Assembly: GCF_000756775.1 (NCBI RefSeq) | Contig: NZ_CCSF01000001.1 | Location: 62,001-126,000, forward strand | Direction: 5' to 3' | From: Pseudomonas saudiphocaensis | GTDB lineage: Bacteria > Pseudomonadota > Gammaproteobacteria > Pseudomonadales > Pseudomonadaceae | Length of the DNA stretch: 64,000 nucleotides | Shown: piece by piece, positions 49,136-61,085 of the stretch | How positions within the stretch are numbered: position 1 is the first letter of the stretch | How the letters are laid out: each line of letters opens with the position of its first letter | Notes under the pieces: generated by a model | What the model was told of the DNA's origin: nothing | The model's database searches: none | What the model saw: the letters and a program-made list of their open reading frames with translations, nothing else | Translations under genes and position numbers: made by a program

Positions 49136-49663
49136 ATGTTGAAAGGACCAATACCTCCGCACGTTGACCCGCGCAAGTTCGCTGACCGAGCGGCCTCCCT
49201 CCAGGGTGAGCTGCAGTTGTCGGAACTCAAGCGGCTTGTCGAACCTCTCGAGGACGACAAGGGTGTGGTGCGCGCCAGTTTTGACTTTGGGCGCGACGAG
49301 CAGCGAACCGTGGTTATCCATAGTGAGCTGGACGTTGAGGTCACAATGATTTGCCAGCGTTGTCTGGAGCCGGTTGTTCTGCCGATTCACAGCGAATGCG
49401 ATTATGCCGTTGTGAATGAAGGTTCGAGCAGCGAGCACCTGCCCAAGGGCTATGACGTGCTGGAAGTGGGAGAGGATCCTCTGGATCTGCTGGCGCTGGT
49501 CGAAGAGGAGCTTTTGCTCGCTCTTCCGATTGTTCCACTCCATGACATCGAAATTTGCCAGCCGCCGGCAGGGCCTGATGAGCCTGAGCCGAGTGAGGAC
49601 GAGGTAACGCGGTCCAACCCGTTCAGCGTACTGGCGCAGTTAAAGCGTGACCCAAACGTTTAG
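49136..49663 (+). CDS. yceD: 23S rRNA accumulation protein YceD (DUF177)
   Basis: This 175-residue protein carries the DUF177 pattern CQRCLEPVVLPIHS near residue 79 and ends NPFSVLAQLKRD, like E. coli YceD, which is needed for normal 23S rRNA levels. Its N-terminus lines up with E. coli YceD, so ATG 49136 is kept although no ribosome site precedes it and the promoter is only a few bases upstream. rpmF follows 12 bp later. Confidence 0.92.
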   Translation: MLKGPIPPHVDPRKFADRAASLQGELQLSELKRLVEPLEDDKGVVRASFDFGRDEQRTVVIHSELDVEVTMICQRCLEPVVLPIHSECDYAVVNEGSSSEHLPKGYDVLEVGEDPLDLLALVEEELLLALPIVPLHDIEICQPPAGPDEPEPSEDEVTRSNPFSVLAQLKRDPNV

Positions 49664-49675
49664 GAGTTGATCCCA

Positions 49676-49858
49676 ATGGCTGTTCAGCAGAACAAAAAAT
49701 CCCGTTCCGCCCGCGATATGCGCCGTTCCCACGACGCGTTGGTGCCGAACGCCCTGTCCGTGGAAAAGAGCACCGGTGAAGTTCACCTGCGTCACCACGT
49801 TTCCCCGGAAGGTTTCTACCGTGGTCGCAAGGTGATCGACAAGGGCGCTGACGAGTAA
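49676..49858 (+). CDS. rpmF: 50S ribosomal protein L32
   Basis: This 60-residue protein starts [20 protein letters not shown], the usual L32 N-terminus. It is short and basic. TAGGAG lies about 9 bases upstream of ATG 49676. Its place between yceD and plsX is conserved across Gammaproteobacteria, coupling ribosome synthesis to membrane lipid genes. Confidence 0.97.
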   Translation: MAVQQNKKSRSARDMRRSHDALVPNALSVEKSTGEVHLRHHVSPEGFYRGRKVIDKGADE

Positions 49859-49861
49859 GCC

Positions 49862-50932
49862 TTGTCCGCTCCGATCATCGCGATCGATGCAATGGGTGGG
49901 GACTTCGGTCCCCACTGCATTGTTCCGGCCAGTCTCGACTGTCTGGCTGAAACGCCCTCGCTGCACCTGGCCCTCGTCGGCCAAACCTCCGTCCTTGAAG
50001 AATTGATATCCCGATATGGGCGGGTGGATTCTGCACGTCTGAAAATCGTCGATGCCGATGAGGTCGTCGAGATGGACGAGCGACCGACCCAGGCGCTGCG
50101 CGGCAAGCCCCGATCGTCGATGCGTGTCGCCCTTGAGCTGGTGCGCGACGGTCATGCTCAGGCGTGCGTCAGTGCCGGCAATACTGGTGCGCTGATGGCG
50201 CTGGCCCGGCACGTGCTGAAAACCCTGCCGGGCATCGATCGGCCGGCGATGGCGACAGCCATGCCGACACGAAAGGGTTCCTGCCTGTTGCTCGACTTGG
50301 GTGCCAATGTGGATTGCACCGCCGAACAGCTTTATCAGTTCGGTGTGATGGGTTCGGTTGCGGCGCAAAGTCTGGGCGTTGCGCAGCCGCGAGTGGCACT
50401 GCTTAACGTGGGCATCGAAGCGATCAAAGGCAATCAGCAGGTCAAGGCTGCCGCTGTGCTGCTGCAGCAGGCGGTCGACCTCGACTACAGTGGTTTTATC
50501 GAGGGTGACGGGCTGTTTCGCGGCGAGGCCGATGTGGTCGTCTGTGACGGTTTTGTCGGCAATACGCTGCTCAAGTCGACCGAAGGACTGGCGCAACTGG
50601 TTTCGTCACGTGTCGAGGCATTGTGTCGTCGTTCGCTATTTTCGCGCCTGATGGGTGTGCTGGCGTTACCGTTGTTGCGTCAGCTGCGCGCCGATATGAG
50701 TCCCGCGCAATACAATGGTGCGAGCTTTCTGGGGTTGCAGGGCATCGTCGTGAAAAGCCACGGCAGCGCTGGTAGAGAGGATTTTCGTGCGGCCATCCGG
50801 CGCGCGGCGGAAGATGTTCGACACAATTTGCCGGAGCAATTGCATAGTCGACTGGAGCGTCTGCTTGCGACCGATCAGTCGACTGATGGTGGCATTGATG
50901 TGACTACAGTCGATGGCATGCCATCCAACTGA
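49862..50932 (+). CDS. plsX: Phosphate acyltransferase PlsX
   Basis: This 356-residue enzyme makes acyl-phosphate from acyl-ACP for phospholipid synthesis. The start is TTG 49862, giving [19 protein letters not shown], the characteristic N-terminus. [10 protein letters not shown] and [10 protein letters not shown] are family segments. It begins 3 bp after rpmF and precedes fabD by 61 bp. It is a cytoplasmic, membrane-associated enzyme. Confidence 0.96.
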   Translation: MSAPIIAIDAMGGDFGPHCIVPASLDCLAETPSLHLALVGQTSVLEELISRYGRVDSARLKIVDADEVVEMDERPTQALRGKPRSSMRVALELVRDGHAQACVSAGNTGALMALARHVLKTLPGIDRPAMATAMPTRKGSCLLLDLGANVDCTAEQLYQFGVMGSVAAQSLGVAQPRVALLNVGIEAIKGNQQVKAAAVLLQQAVDLDYSGFIEGDGLFRGEADVVVCDGFVGNTLLKSTEGLAQLVSSRVEALCRRSLFSRLMGVLALPLLRQLRADMSPAQYNGASFLGLQGIVVKSHGSAGREDFRAAIRRAAEDVRHNLPEQLHSRLERLLATDQSTDGGIDVTTVDGMPSN

Positions 50933-50993
50933 GAATTCGAAGCGCCGGCATGGCGCATTCTTTTGACGAAACACACAACAAGAGAGCTGTTTC

Positions 50994-51929
50994 ATGTCCG
51001 CATCACTTGCATTCGTCTTCCCGGGACAGGGTTCCCAGTCCGTGGGTATGCTCGCCGAGTACGGCACTCAGGCCCTGGTGCTCGAAACCTTCGCCGAAGC
51101 CTCTTCCGCCCTGGGCTACGACCTCTGGGCGCTGGTCCAGCAAGGTCCGCAAGAGCAGCTGAATCAGACTGACAAGACCCAGCCGGCCATTCTCGCCGCG
51201 TCCATCGCGCTATGGCGCCTTTGGATTGCTGAGGGGGGCGCGCGTCCGGCGTTCGTGGCGGGTCACAGCCTCGGCGAATACAGTGCGCTGGTTGCCTCGG
51301 GTAGCCTGCCGTTTGCCGATGCGGTAAAGCTGGTCGAACTGCGTGGTCAGCTGATGCAGCAGGCAGTGCCGGCCGGTACTGGCGGCATGGCGGCCATCCT
51401 GGGTCTGGAAGATGCCGATGTGCTGGCTGCTTGTGCCGAGGCGGCGCAGGGTGAGGTGGTCAGTGCGGTCAACTTCAACGCACCAGGCCAGGTTGTGATT
51501 GCAGGCGCCGCGGCGGCGGTCGAGCGCGCTATAGAAGTCTGCAAGGCTAAGGGTGCCAAGCGTGCCATGCCGCTACCGGTCAGTGTGCCTTCACATTGCG
51601 ATCTGATGCGCCCGGCGGCGGAGCGTTTCGCTGACTCGCTGCTTGCTGCGGCCTGGCAGGCTCCTGAAATTGCCCTGGTGCAGAACGTCAGTGCGGCGGT
51701 AGTCGACGATCTCGACACGCTCAAGCGCGACCTGCTGGCTCAGCTCTACAGCCCGGTGCGTTGGGTCGAAACCATCGTAGCGCTGGGTGAGCGTGGCGTG
51801 ACCGATCTGGTCGAGTGCGGTCCTGGCAAGGTGCTGTCGGGCCTGAACAAGCGTTGCGTCAAGGGCATCAACACCTACAATCTTGACACCCCCGATGCCT
51901 TCGCCGCCACTCGCGGCGCGCTGGCATGA
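50994..51929 (+). CDS. fabD: Malonyl-CoA:ACP transacylase
   Basis: This 311-residue enzyme loads malonyl from CoA onto ACP. The oxyanion loop FPGQGSQSVGM is at the N-terminus and the nucleophile is Ser92 in GHSLGEYSAL. A conserved His is in SVPSHCDLM. It overlaps the fabG leader, with only 14 bp to fabG's ATG. It belongs to the fab cluster plsX-fabD-fabG-acpP-fabF. Confidence 0.97.
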   Translation: MSASLAFVFPGQGSQSVGMLAEYGTQALVLETFAEASSALGYDLWALVQQGPQEQLNQTDKTQPAILAASIALWRLWIAEGGARPAFVAGHSLGEYSALVASGSLPFADAVKLVELRGQLMQQAVPAGTGGMAAILGLEDADVLAACAEAAQGEVVSAVNFNAPGQVVIAGAAAAVERAIEVCKAKGAKRAMPLPVSVPSHCDLMRPAAERFADSLLAAAWQAPEIALVQNVSAAVVDDLDTLKRDLLAQLYSPVRWVETIVALGERGVTDLVECGPGKVLSGLNKRCVKGINTYNLDTPDAFAATRGALA

Positions 51930-51943
51930 ACAAGGAGAAGACT

Positions 51944-52687
51944 ATGAATCTGCAAGGCAAGGTTGCACTGGTTACCGGTGCCAGCCGTGGTATTGGTCAG
52001 GCCGTGGCGCTCGAGCTGGGCCGCCAAGGTGCCATCGTGATCGGTACTGCGACTTCTCCTGCAGGGGCTGAGCGCATTGCTGAAACCCTTCGGGATAATG
52101 GCATCGAGGGCGCCGGCCTGGTGCTGGACGTGACTAACGACGAGTCCGTCGCCACTACTCTAGAGCACATCCAGCAGCACCTTGGGCAGCCTGCCATCCT
52201 CGTCAACAATGCCGGCATCACTCGCGACAACCTGATGCTGCGCATGAAAGATGACGAATGGAATGATGTGATCGATACCAACCTGAATAGCCTCTACCGC
52301 CTTACCAAGGGTGTTCTGCGCGGCATGACCAAGGCGCGCTGGGGGCGGATCATCAGCATTGGTTCCGTAGTGGGTGCCATGGGCAATGCGGGGCAGGTAA
52401 ACTACGCCGCAGCCAAGGCGGGGCTCGAGGGTTTCAGTCGTGCGCTGGCTCGTGAAGTAGGCTCGCGCGGTATCACGGTCAATGCCGTGGCGCCGGGTTT
52501 CATTGATACCGACATGACGCGTGAGCTGCCTGAAGCTCAACGTGACGCGCTGCTGGGGCAGATCCCTCTGGGTCGTCTCGGTCAGGCGGAAGAGATTGCT
52601 AAGGTCGTCGCCTTTCTGGCTTCTGATGGTGCTGCCTATGTTACCGGGGCTACGGTTCCGGTGAATGGCGGCATGTACATGAGCTGA
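51944..52687 (+). CDS. fabG: 3-oxoacyl-ACP reductase
   Basis: This 247-residue short-chain dehydrogenase reduces beta-ketoacyl-ACP with NADPH. The nucleotide motif is VTGASRGIGQAVA; the catalytic Ser/Tyr/Lys are in SIGSVVG and NYAAAKAGLEGFS. ATG 51944 has AAGGAG upstream; six extra codons in frame are rejected. It is translated closely after fabD. Confidence 0.97.
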   Translation: MNLQGKVALVTGASRGIGQAVALELGRQGAIVIGTATSPAGAERIAETLRDNGIEGAGLVLDVTNDESVATTLEHIQQHLGQPAILVNNAGITRDNLMLRMKDDEWNDVIDTNLNSLYRLTKGVLRGMTKARWGRIISIGSVVGAMGNAGQVNYAAAKAGLEGFSRALAREVGSRGITVNAVAPGFIDTDMTRELPEAQRDALLGQIPLGRLGQAEEIAKVVAFLASDGAAYVTGATVPVNGGMYMS

Positions 52688-52709
52688 TGCGCCGCCCAAT
52701 GCATGTGTG

Positions 52710-52732
52710 CAGCCATAACGGCTGATATTTTT
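52710..52732 (+). terminator. Weak hairpin with T-run after fabG
   Basis: CAGCC (52710-52714) and GGCTG (52720-52724) pair around ATAAC, followed by ATATTTTT. The stem is short, so partial termination or attenuation before acpP is more likely than a full stop. Confidence 0.45.
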
Positions 52733-52769
52733 CGTTATAAAATTGCGGCAAGTTTATAGACAGAAGGTT

Positions 52770-52828
52770 GCAAGCTGATTCATGCTTGCCCGCTTTCAGC
52801 TTGAAATGCGGAAAACGCTTTCTATACA
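52770..52828 (+). promoter_or_regulatory. acpP: acpP promoter with upstream palindrome
   Basis: TTGAAA (52801-52806) and TATACA (52823-52828), 16 bases apart, form a good promoter about 50 nt before acpP. Just upstream, GCAAGC (52770-52775) and GCTTGC (52784-52789) make an exact inverted repeat eight bases apart, a possible regulator site. This fits the strong separate expression known for acpP. Confidence 0.6.
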
Positions 52829-52882
52829 CTACCGCGCAGACCACCAGCTGCCTGGATTTTTCCATAGGAGTGAAAACAAGGT

Positions 52883-53119
52883 ATGAGCACCATCGAAGAA
52901 CGCGTCAAGAAAATCGTTGCCGAGCAACTTGGCGTCAAGGAAGATGAAGTCACCAACAGCGCTTCCTTCGTCGAAGACCTGGGTGCCGATTCCCTTGACA
53001 CCGTTGAGCTGGTGATGGCTCTGGAAGAGGAATTCGAGACCGAGATCCCGGACGAGCAAGCCGAAAAGATCACCACTGTTCAAGAAGCCATCGATTACAT
53101 CAACGCCCACGCGCAGTAA
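52883..53119 (+). CDS. acpP: Acyl carrier protein
   Basis: This 78-residue acidic protein carries the phosphopantetheine serine Ser37 in [14 protein letters not shown]. It shuttles acyl chains in fatty acid synthesis. An AGGAG site precedes the ATG. It is flanked by its own promoter and by a terminator, so it can be expressed well above its neighbours. Confidence 0.98.
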   Translation: MSTIEERVKKIVAEQLGVKEDEVTNSASFVEDLGADSLDTVELVMALEEEFETEIPDEQAEKITTVQEAIDYINAHAQ

Positions 53120-53146
53120 GTTGTAATCCTGCTTCAAGTCAGTAGA

Positions 53147-53182
53147 GCCGCACTGCCTCTGAACGGGTAGTGCGGCTTTTGT
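53147..53182 (+). terminator. Intrinsic terminator after acpP
   Basis: GCCGCACT (53147-53154) and AGTGCGGC (53169-53176) form an 8-bp stem with a 14-base loop that can be shortened by extra CC/GG pairing. TTTTGTTT follows. It explains why acpP has a short strong mRNA and fabF needs read-through or its own promoter. Confidence 0.85.
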
Positions 53183-53252
53183 TTGAAAAACAGAATAAAT
53201 GCAGTGACGTAACGCGCCCACGCGAGCGATCTCTGTGAAAGATGCTCCCTTT

Positions 53253-53271
53253 CCGTTGTGATTGCCAACGG
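53253..53271 (+). promoter_or_regulatory. Hairpin in the fabF leader
   Basis: CCGTTG (53253-53258) and CAACGG (53266-53271) pair around seven bases, with outer GCTCC/GGAGC able to extend the stem across a bulge. It lies about 40 bp before the fabF start. A role as processing site or operator is only a guess. Confidence 0.35.
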
Positions 53272-53309
53272 AGCAGCTCGGGCTAAAAGTAAACGTAAGG
53301 AGAATTACT

Positions 53310-54554
53310 GTGTCGCGTAGACGCGTCGTCATTACCGGTATGGGCATGTTGTCGCCGCTGGGTAACGATGTGCCAAGCAGCTGGCAGGGGATTCTCGCCG
53401 GCCGCAGTGGCATCGGCCTGTTGGACCACATGGATCTTTCCGCTTATGCCACCCGATTCGGTGGATCGATCAAGAATTTCGACGTCGAGCAATATTTGTC
53501 AGCCAAAGAGGCGCGCAAACTCGATCTCTTCATCCAGTACGGCCTGGCTGCCAGCTTTCAGGCGGTGAGCGACTCCGGGCTGGAAGTCACCGATGCCAAT
53601 CGTGAGCGTATCGGTGTTGCCATGGGTTCGGGCATTGGTGGCCTGACCAATATCGAGAACAGCTGCCGATCCCTTATCGAGCAAGGGCCGCGGCGTATCT
53701 CGCCGTTTTTTGTACCGGGCTCCATTATCAATATGGTTTCGGGCTTCCTCTCGATCCATCTGGGTTTGCAAGGTCCGAACTACGCCATTGCCACGGCCTG
53801 TACCACTGGCACGCACTGCATTGGTATGGCGGCGCGCAATATCGCTTATGGCGAAGCTGACGTGATGGTTGCGGGCGGATCGGAAATGGCCGCTTGCGGG
53901 TTGGGGATCGGTGGTTTTGGCGCTGCTCGGGCACTGTCCACGCGCAACGACGACCCGACGACGGCGAGCCGGCCGTGGGACAAGGGGCGAGACGGCTTCG
54001 TCCTGTCCGATGGCGCCGGTGCGCTGGTCCTGGAGGAACTGGAGCACGCGCGCGCGCGCGGTGCCAAGATCTACGCCGAATTGATAGGTTTCGGCATGAG
54101 CGCCGATGCGTTCCACATGACCTCGCCGCCGGAAGACGGCGCAGGTGCTGCGCGCTGCATCCGTAATGCGATCCAGGATGCGCGGATCGATGCCGAGCAG
54201 GTGCATTACATCAATGCCCACGGCACCTCGACGCCAGCGGGCGACAAGGCTGAAGCGACAGCGATCAAGACGGTCTTCGGTCACCACGCCTACAACCTGT
54301 CGGTTAGCTCGACCAAATCCATGGTGGGCCACCTGTTGGGTGCCGCCGGTGCGGTCGAAGCCATCTTCAGCATTCTGGCCATTCGCGATCAGGTTGCGCC
54401 GCCGACCATCAATCTCAATGAGCCGGACGAAGGCTGCGATCTGGACTTTGTGCCGCATCAGGCCAAGCCAAGGCAGATCGACGTTGCGGTGTCCAACTCC
54501 TTCGGTTTTGGCGGCACCAACGGCTCGCTGGTATTCCGCCGGTTCGCCGAGTGA
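53310..54554 (+). CDS. fabF: 3-oxoacyl-ACP synthase II
   Basis: This 414-residue condensing enzyme elongates acyl-ACP with malonyl-ACP. The catalytic Cys164 is in [11 protein letters not shown], and the His-rich sites are in [11 protein letters not shown] and [15 protein letters not shown]. The GTG start at 53310 with AAGGAG upstream gives [14 protein letters not shown] (CG)7 dinucleotide run (54047-54060) lies in the coding region. It overlaps pabC by 4 bp. Confidence 0.97.
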   Translation: MSRRRVVITGMGMLSPLGNDVPSSWQGILAGRSGIGLLDHMDLSAYATRFGGSIKNFDVEQYLSAKEARKLDLFIQYGLAASFQAVSDSGLEVTDANRERIGVAMGSGIGGLTNIENSCRSLIEQGPRRISPFFVPGSIINMVSGFLSIHLGLQGPNYAIATACTTGTHCIGMAARNIAYGEADVMVAGGSEMAACGLGIGGFGAARALSTRNDDPTTASRPWDKGRDGFVLSDGAGALVLEELEHARARGAKIYAELIGFGMSADAFHMTSPPEDGAGAARCIRNAIQDARIDAEQVHYINAHGTSTPAGDKAEATAIKTVFGHHAYNLSVSSTKSMVGHLLGAAGAVEAIFSILAIRDQVAPPTINLNEPDEGCDLDFVPHQAKPRQIDVAVSNSFGFGGTNGSLVFRRFAE

Positions 54555-55368
54555 CATTGACCTGGGTGGACGGGTACCCCGCTGCCGGGGTGCCCGTTCA
54601 CGACCGTGGCGTCGCCTATGGCGACGGTCTGTTCGAAACCATCCGGGTGGTCGATCAACGGCCGCTATTGCTGAGCCGCCGCCTGCAACGATTGGAGGCG
54701 GGCTGTCAGCGTCTGGACATTCCTTGCCAACCTGAGCAGTTGCGCGCGCAGATCCTTGAATTCAGTGCGGCGCTTGGTGACGGCGTTGCCAAGCTGATTC
54801 TTACCCGAGGGGATGGCCAGCGTGGCTATGCACCGCCACGACCAAGCTCGCCGCGTACGCTGCTGCTGGGTTCGCCGGCGCCCGCCTATCCCCGCGAGCA
54901 TGCCGAGCGGGGTGTGCAGCTATATCCCTGTGCCACGCGCCTGGCCGAGCAACCGGCCTTGGCCGGGATGAAGCATCTTAATCGCCTGGAGCAGGTTCTT
55001 GCTCGTAGTGAATGGCAGGATCCGGCCTTTGCCGAGGGGTTGATGCGCGATATGTCCGGGCGCGTCATTGAGGGCGTATACAGCAATATCTTTCTGATCA
55101 GCAAAGGCGTTCTGCAGACGCCATCCCTTGAACGCTGCGGTATCGCGGGCGTGATGCGGGCTGAAATCCTTGAACGGGCGCAGCGTGCGGGCATCGCTGT
55201 AGAGGTCTGTGATGTCAGCTTCGAGGCGCTGCTCGCGGCTGATGAGGTTTTTGTCTGCAATAGCCTTTATGGCATCTGGCCCGTGCGCCAGCTTAAGAGC
55301 CATGTCTGGCCGCTGGGTCCGCTCACACGTAAACTGCAGAATCTCATTGCCGACCTGTCGAGTGGTAC

Positions 55369-55372
<4 letters not shown>
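54551..55372 (+). CDS. pabC: 4-amino-4-deoxychorismate lyase
   Basis: This 273-residue PLP enzyme of the class IV aminotransferase fold releases p-aminobenzoate and pyruvate for folate synthesis. Family segments are [17 protein letters not shown] (about 17-33), [11 protein letters not shown] and [10 protein letters not shown]. The GTG start overlaps the fabF stop and its own stop overlaps mltG. The position between fabF and mltG is conserved in Gammaproteobacteria. Confidence 0.95.
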
Positions 55373-58044
<2,672 letters not shown>

Positions 58045-58075
58045 ACTCTGACGGAATTTTTGCAAGGAATTGCTC

Positions 58076-58432
58076 ATGAGCCTGCCTGCAAACCTGGGGC
58101 CACGTAACGGAATTTTGTCTCTGACCATCAAGGACAAATCGGTGCTCTATGCCGCCTTTATGCCGTTTATCAAGCATGGCGGACTCTTCATTCCTACCAA
58201 CAAGACCTACAACCTCGGCGATGAGGTCTTTATGCTGCTTAGCCTGATGGATGAGCCAGAAAAGATCCCCGTCGCCGGCAAAGTCGTCTGGATTACCCCA
58301 AAGGGTGCCCAGGGCAACCGGGCGGCTGGTGTCGGTGTGCAGTTCAGTGAAAACGACTCCACCGCCCGCAACAAGATCGAAACCTACCTGGCCGGCGCAA
58401 TGAAGTCCGACCGTCCTACGCATACGATGTAG
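58076..58432 (+). CDS. pilZ: Type IV pilus assembly protein PilZ
   Basis: This 118-residue single-domain PilZ protein starts MSLPANLGPRNGILSLTIKDKS at ATG 58076, with AAGGAA upstream. It lacks the RxxxR and D/NxSxxG c-di-GMP motifs, as expected for the founding PilZ, which works through the FimX-PilB pathway instead. It is required for type IV pilus assembly. It is the last gene before a 130-bp gap to tatD. Confidence 0.95.
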   Translation: MSLPANLGPRNGILSLTIKDKSVLYAAFMPFIKHGGLFIPTNKTYNLGDEVFMLLSLMDEPEKIPVAGKVVWITPKGAQGNRAAGVGVQFSENDSTARNKIETYLAGAMKSDRPTHTM

Positions 58433-58563
58433 CACTGCTTGTACCTGGCCATCCAGGCCTCAAGTCATAGCTTCCCGGCGTTGCGCTCACGGACCCGCTC
58501 CGACTTCCAGCTCCTTTCCTTCTATAATGCGCGACCTGTCCTGATTTTCTGGTTGTGTGCTCA

Positions 58564-59343
58564 ATGCTGGTAGATTCCCACTGTCATCTCGATCGCCTTG
58601 ATCTCACCGCCCACGAGGGTTCCCTCGATGCAGCGCTGGAGGCTGCGCGCCAGCGTGGTGTCGGTCACTTTCTCTGTATCGGTGTCAGCGCGGACAATGC
58701 CGCTGCGGTAAAGGCATTGGCTGAGCGTTACGCGGATGTCGATTGTTCGGTGGGCGTGCACCCGCTGGATCTGACGGCCAATAGCGAGCCGGCGCTCGAC
58801 TGGCTGCTGTCCGAACTGGAGCATCCACATGCCGTAGCCATTGGCGAGACGGGGCTCGACTACCACTACGAGCCGGAAGCCGCCGAGCTGCAGCGGCGCT
58901 CGTTCCGCTTGCATCTGGACGCTGCCCGTATCTGCGGCAAGCCGGTGATCGTCCATACCCGCTCGGCTCGCGCCGATACCCTGGAGCTGTTGCGCCAGGC
59001 CGCATTGCCCCACGCCGGCGTGCTGCACTGTTTCACCGAGGATTGGGACATGGCCAAGGCGGCGCTCGACCTGGGTTACTACATCTCCTTCTCGGGTATC
59101 GTCACGTTCCGCAACGCCGATGCCCTACGCGACGTGGCGCGGCGAGTGCCTGCCGACCGTCTGCTGGTGGAAACCGACTCGCCTTATCTTGCGCCGGTTC
59201 CGCATCGGGGCAAGCCGAATCTGCCGCAATACGTACGTGAAGTGGCGCAGTTCGTGGCGCAGCTGCGTGGTGTCGACTTCGATCAGCTGAGCGAGCAAAC
59301 CACCGATAATTTTCGTCGGCTGTTCCCCTTGGCTCGAGTCTGA
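58564..59343 (+). CDS. TatD-family metal-dependent hydrolase
   Basis: This 259-residue TIM-barrel hydrolase has the metal motif MLVDSHCHLDRL at the N-terminus, IGETGLDYHY near 97 and ETDSPYLAPVPHRGK near 205. E. coli YcfH, located at the same position after holB, is the closest counterpart; DNase or D-aminoacyl-tRNA-related activity has been proposed for this family. ATG 58564 is the family start. Exact substrate unknown. Confidence 0.93.
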   Translation: MLVDSHCHLDRLDLTAHEGSLDAALEAARQRGVGHFLCIGVSADNAAAVKALAERYADVDCSVGVHPLDLTANSEPALDWLLSELEHPHAVAIGETGLDYHYEPEAAELQRRSFRLHLDAARICGKPVIVHTRSARADTLELLRQAALPHAGVLHCFTEDWDMAKAALDLGYYISFSGIVTFRNADALRDVARRVPADRLLVETDSPYLAPVPHRGKPNLPQYVREVAQFVAQLRGVDFDQLSEQTTDNFRRLFPLARV

Positions 59344-59439
59344 ACATAAGCACCGGTCGACAGGCGCTACGTCATGACGCGGGCTGTTCCGGCCGCTAGC
59401 CTGTACAATTCGCGCCGCTTTATTACTCCGACCGCCCGA

Positions 59440-59468
59440 CTGGCCTGTCAGCAGAAGCTACAGGCCAG
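59440..59468 (+). promoter_or_regulatory. Perfect hairpin in the leader of the AroP-like gene
   Basis: CTGGCCTGT (59440-59448) and ACAGGCCAG (59460-59468) form a perfect 9-bp stem with an 11-base loop. A second short stem CCTGC/GCAGG follows near 59480-59500, ahead of a CTTTTTAAA stretch close to the start codon. This could be an attenuator or the terminator of tatD. Confidence 0.45.
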
Positions 59469-59524
59469 GCTATCTCATCCTGCTCGTCAGGGCAGGGCGC
59501 CATGCTTTTTAAATAGGTTGTGCC

Positions 59525-60922
59525 ATGTCCAGTGACCCGTCACCCACCGGCTGTTTACAGCGGGGGCTCAAAAACCGGCACATTCAGCTGATCGCACTGG
59601 GTGGCGCCATCGGCACTGGGCTTTTCCTGGGTTCGGCCGGCGTCCTGCGCAGTGCCGGGCCCTCGATGATCCTCGGCTATGCCATCGGCGGGTTTATCGC
59701 CTTTCTGATCATGCGTCAGCTCGGCGAGATGATCGTTGAGGAGCCGGTCGCAGGCTCCTTCAGTCATTTTGCTCACAAATACTGGTCGCCCTTTGCCGGC
59801 TTTCTATCCGGTTGGAACTACTGGGTGCTTTATGTGCTGGTGGGCATGGCCGAGCTGACTGCGGTCGGCAAGTACGTCCAGTTCTGGTGGCCGGAAGTGC
59901 CGACCTGGGCCACGGCGGCGGCCTTTTTCATACTGATCAATCTGATCAACCTGGCCAACGTAAAAGCGTTTGGTGAGACCGAGTTCTGGTTCGCGATCAT
60001 CAAGGTCGGGGCCATCATTGGCATGATCGTGCTGGGGCTTTATCTGCTGTTCAGCGGGCGGGGCGGTGAGCAGGCCAGCTTCAGCAATCTGTGGACCCAC
60101 GGCGGCTTCTTTCCCAACGGCATCAGCGGGATGGTGATGGCGCTGGCGATCATCATGTTTTCCTTTGGCGGGCTGGAGTTGGTGGGCATTACTGCAGCCG
60201 AGGCGTCTGATCCAAAGACGGTGATTCCCAAAGCCGTCAACCAGGTGGTCTACCGTATCCTGATTTTCTATATCGGCGCGCTTAGCGTGCTGTTGGCGTT
60301 GTATCCCTGGGATAGCCTGCTGCAAGCCTTGGGGGCTGCGGGTGATCCGTATAGCAGCAGCCCGTTCGTACAGATATTTTCCCTGATCGGTAGCGATACG
60401 GCGGCGCATATCCTCAACTTCGTAGTGCTGACGGCGGCGCTCTCGGTCTACAACAGCGGCGTGTACTGCAACAGCCGGATGCTCTACGGGCTGGCCGAGC
60501 AGGGCGATGCGCCGCGGGCGCTGATGCGGGTGAACCGCCGTGGTGTGCCTGTACTGGGCATCGCCTTTTCCGGGGCGATGACCCTGCTATGCGTCCTGGT
60601 CAATTACCTGCTTCCACAAGACGCTCTGGTGCTGCTCATGTCGCTGGTGGTTGCGGCGCTGTTGATCAACTGGGCAATGATCAGCCTGGCGCATCTGAAG
60701 TTTCGCAAGGCAATGTTGGTTCAGGGCGTCGACCCGTTCTTCAAGTCGTTCTGGTATCCGTTCAGCAACTACCTGTGCCTGGCTTTCGTGGTGCTGATCG
60801 CGGTAATCATGCTCTGGCTGCCGAATGTTCGTACGTCGGTCATCGTAGTGCCGTTCTGGGTGCTGTTCATCTGGGGATGCTTCCGTCTGCGCTGTGCCCG
60901 TCAGCGGGCCGGGGCAAGCTGA
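59525..60922 (+). CDS. Aromatic amino acid permease (AroP-like, APC family)
   Basis: This 465-residue inner-membrane transporter has about 12 helices. The first helix segment RGLKNRHIQLIALGGAIGTGLFLGS and the following GEMIVEEPVAGSFSHFAHKYW nearly match E. coli AroP, a proton symporter of Phe, Tyr and Trp. Related ProY or PheP proteins are also possible. It has its own leader with a strong hairpin and a terminator-like element downstream. Substrate assignment is by similarity recalled from memory. Confidence 0.9.
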   Translation: MSSDPSPTGCLQRGLKNRHIQLIALGGAIGTGLFLGSAGVLRSAGPSMILGYAIGGFIAFLIMRQLGEMIVEEPVAGSFSHFAHKYWSPFAGFLSGWNYWVLYVLVGMAELTAVGKYVQFWWPEVPTWATAAAFFILINLINLANVKAFGETEFWFAIIKVGAIIGMIVLGLYLLFSGRGGEQASFSNLWTHGGFFPNGISGMVMALAIIMFSFGGLELVGITAAEASDPKTVIPKAVNQVVYRILIFYIGALSVLLALYPWDSLLQALGAAGDPYSSSPFVQIFSLIGSDTAAHILNFVVLTAALSVYNSGVYCNSRMLYGLAEQGDAPRALMRVNRRGVPVLGIAFSGAMTLLCVLVNYLLPQDALVLLMSLVVAALLINWAMISLAHLKFRKAMLVQGVDPFFKSFWYPFSNYLCLAFVVLIAVIMLWLPNVRTSVIVVPFWVLFIWGCFRLRCARQRAGAS

Positions 60923-60935
60923 TCCTTTGGCCAGC

Positions 60936-60962
60936 AAAAAAAAACCCGGCTCAACGCCGGGT
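60936..60962 (-). terminator. Intrinsic terminator for minus-strand transcription
   Basis: ACCCGGC (60944-60950) and GCCGGGT (60956-60962) form a 7-bp stem with loop TCAAC. Nine A residues at 60936-60944 give a U-tract on the minus strand, so the element ends the leftward PLP-enzyme transcript; for the permease on the plus strand it lacks a U-run. Confidence 0.8.
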
Positions 60963-61085
60963 AAGACCATATAGGAGTTTGAGGTCACGCTCCTCGCTCC
61001 CTCAACTGGCCGTGCTTTGGGGGGGAGGGCACGCCCAGTAAGAGAAGTATTGGTCGTTATCGATGACTCTGCTGAGCATTTGCCG

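Noticed and set aside
60589-61041. Plus-strand 150-codon frame overlapping the permease 3' end
   Set aside because: It is an alternative frame of the permease gene and reads through the terminator; no family features.
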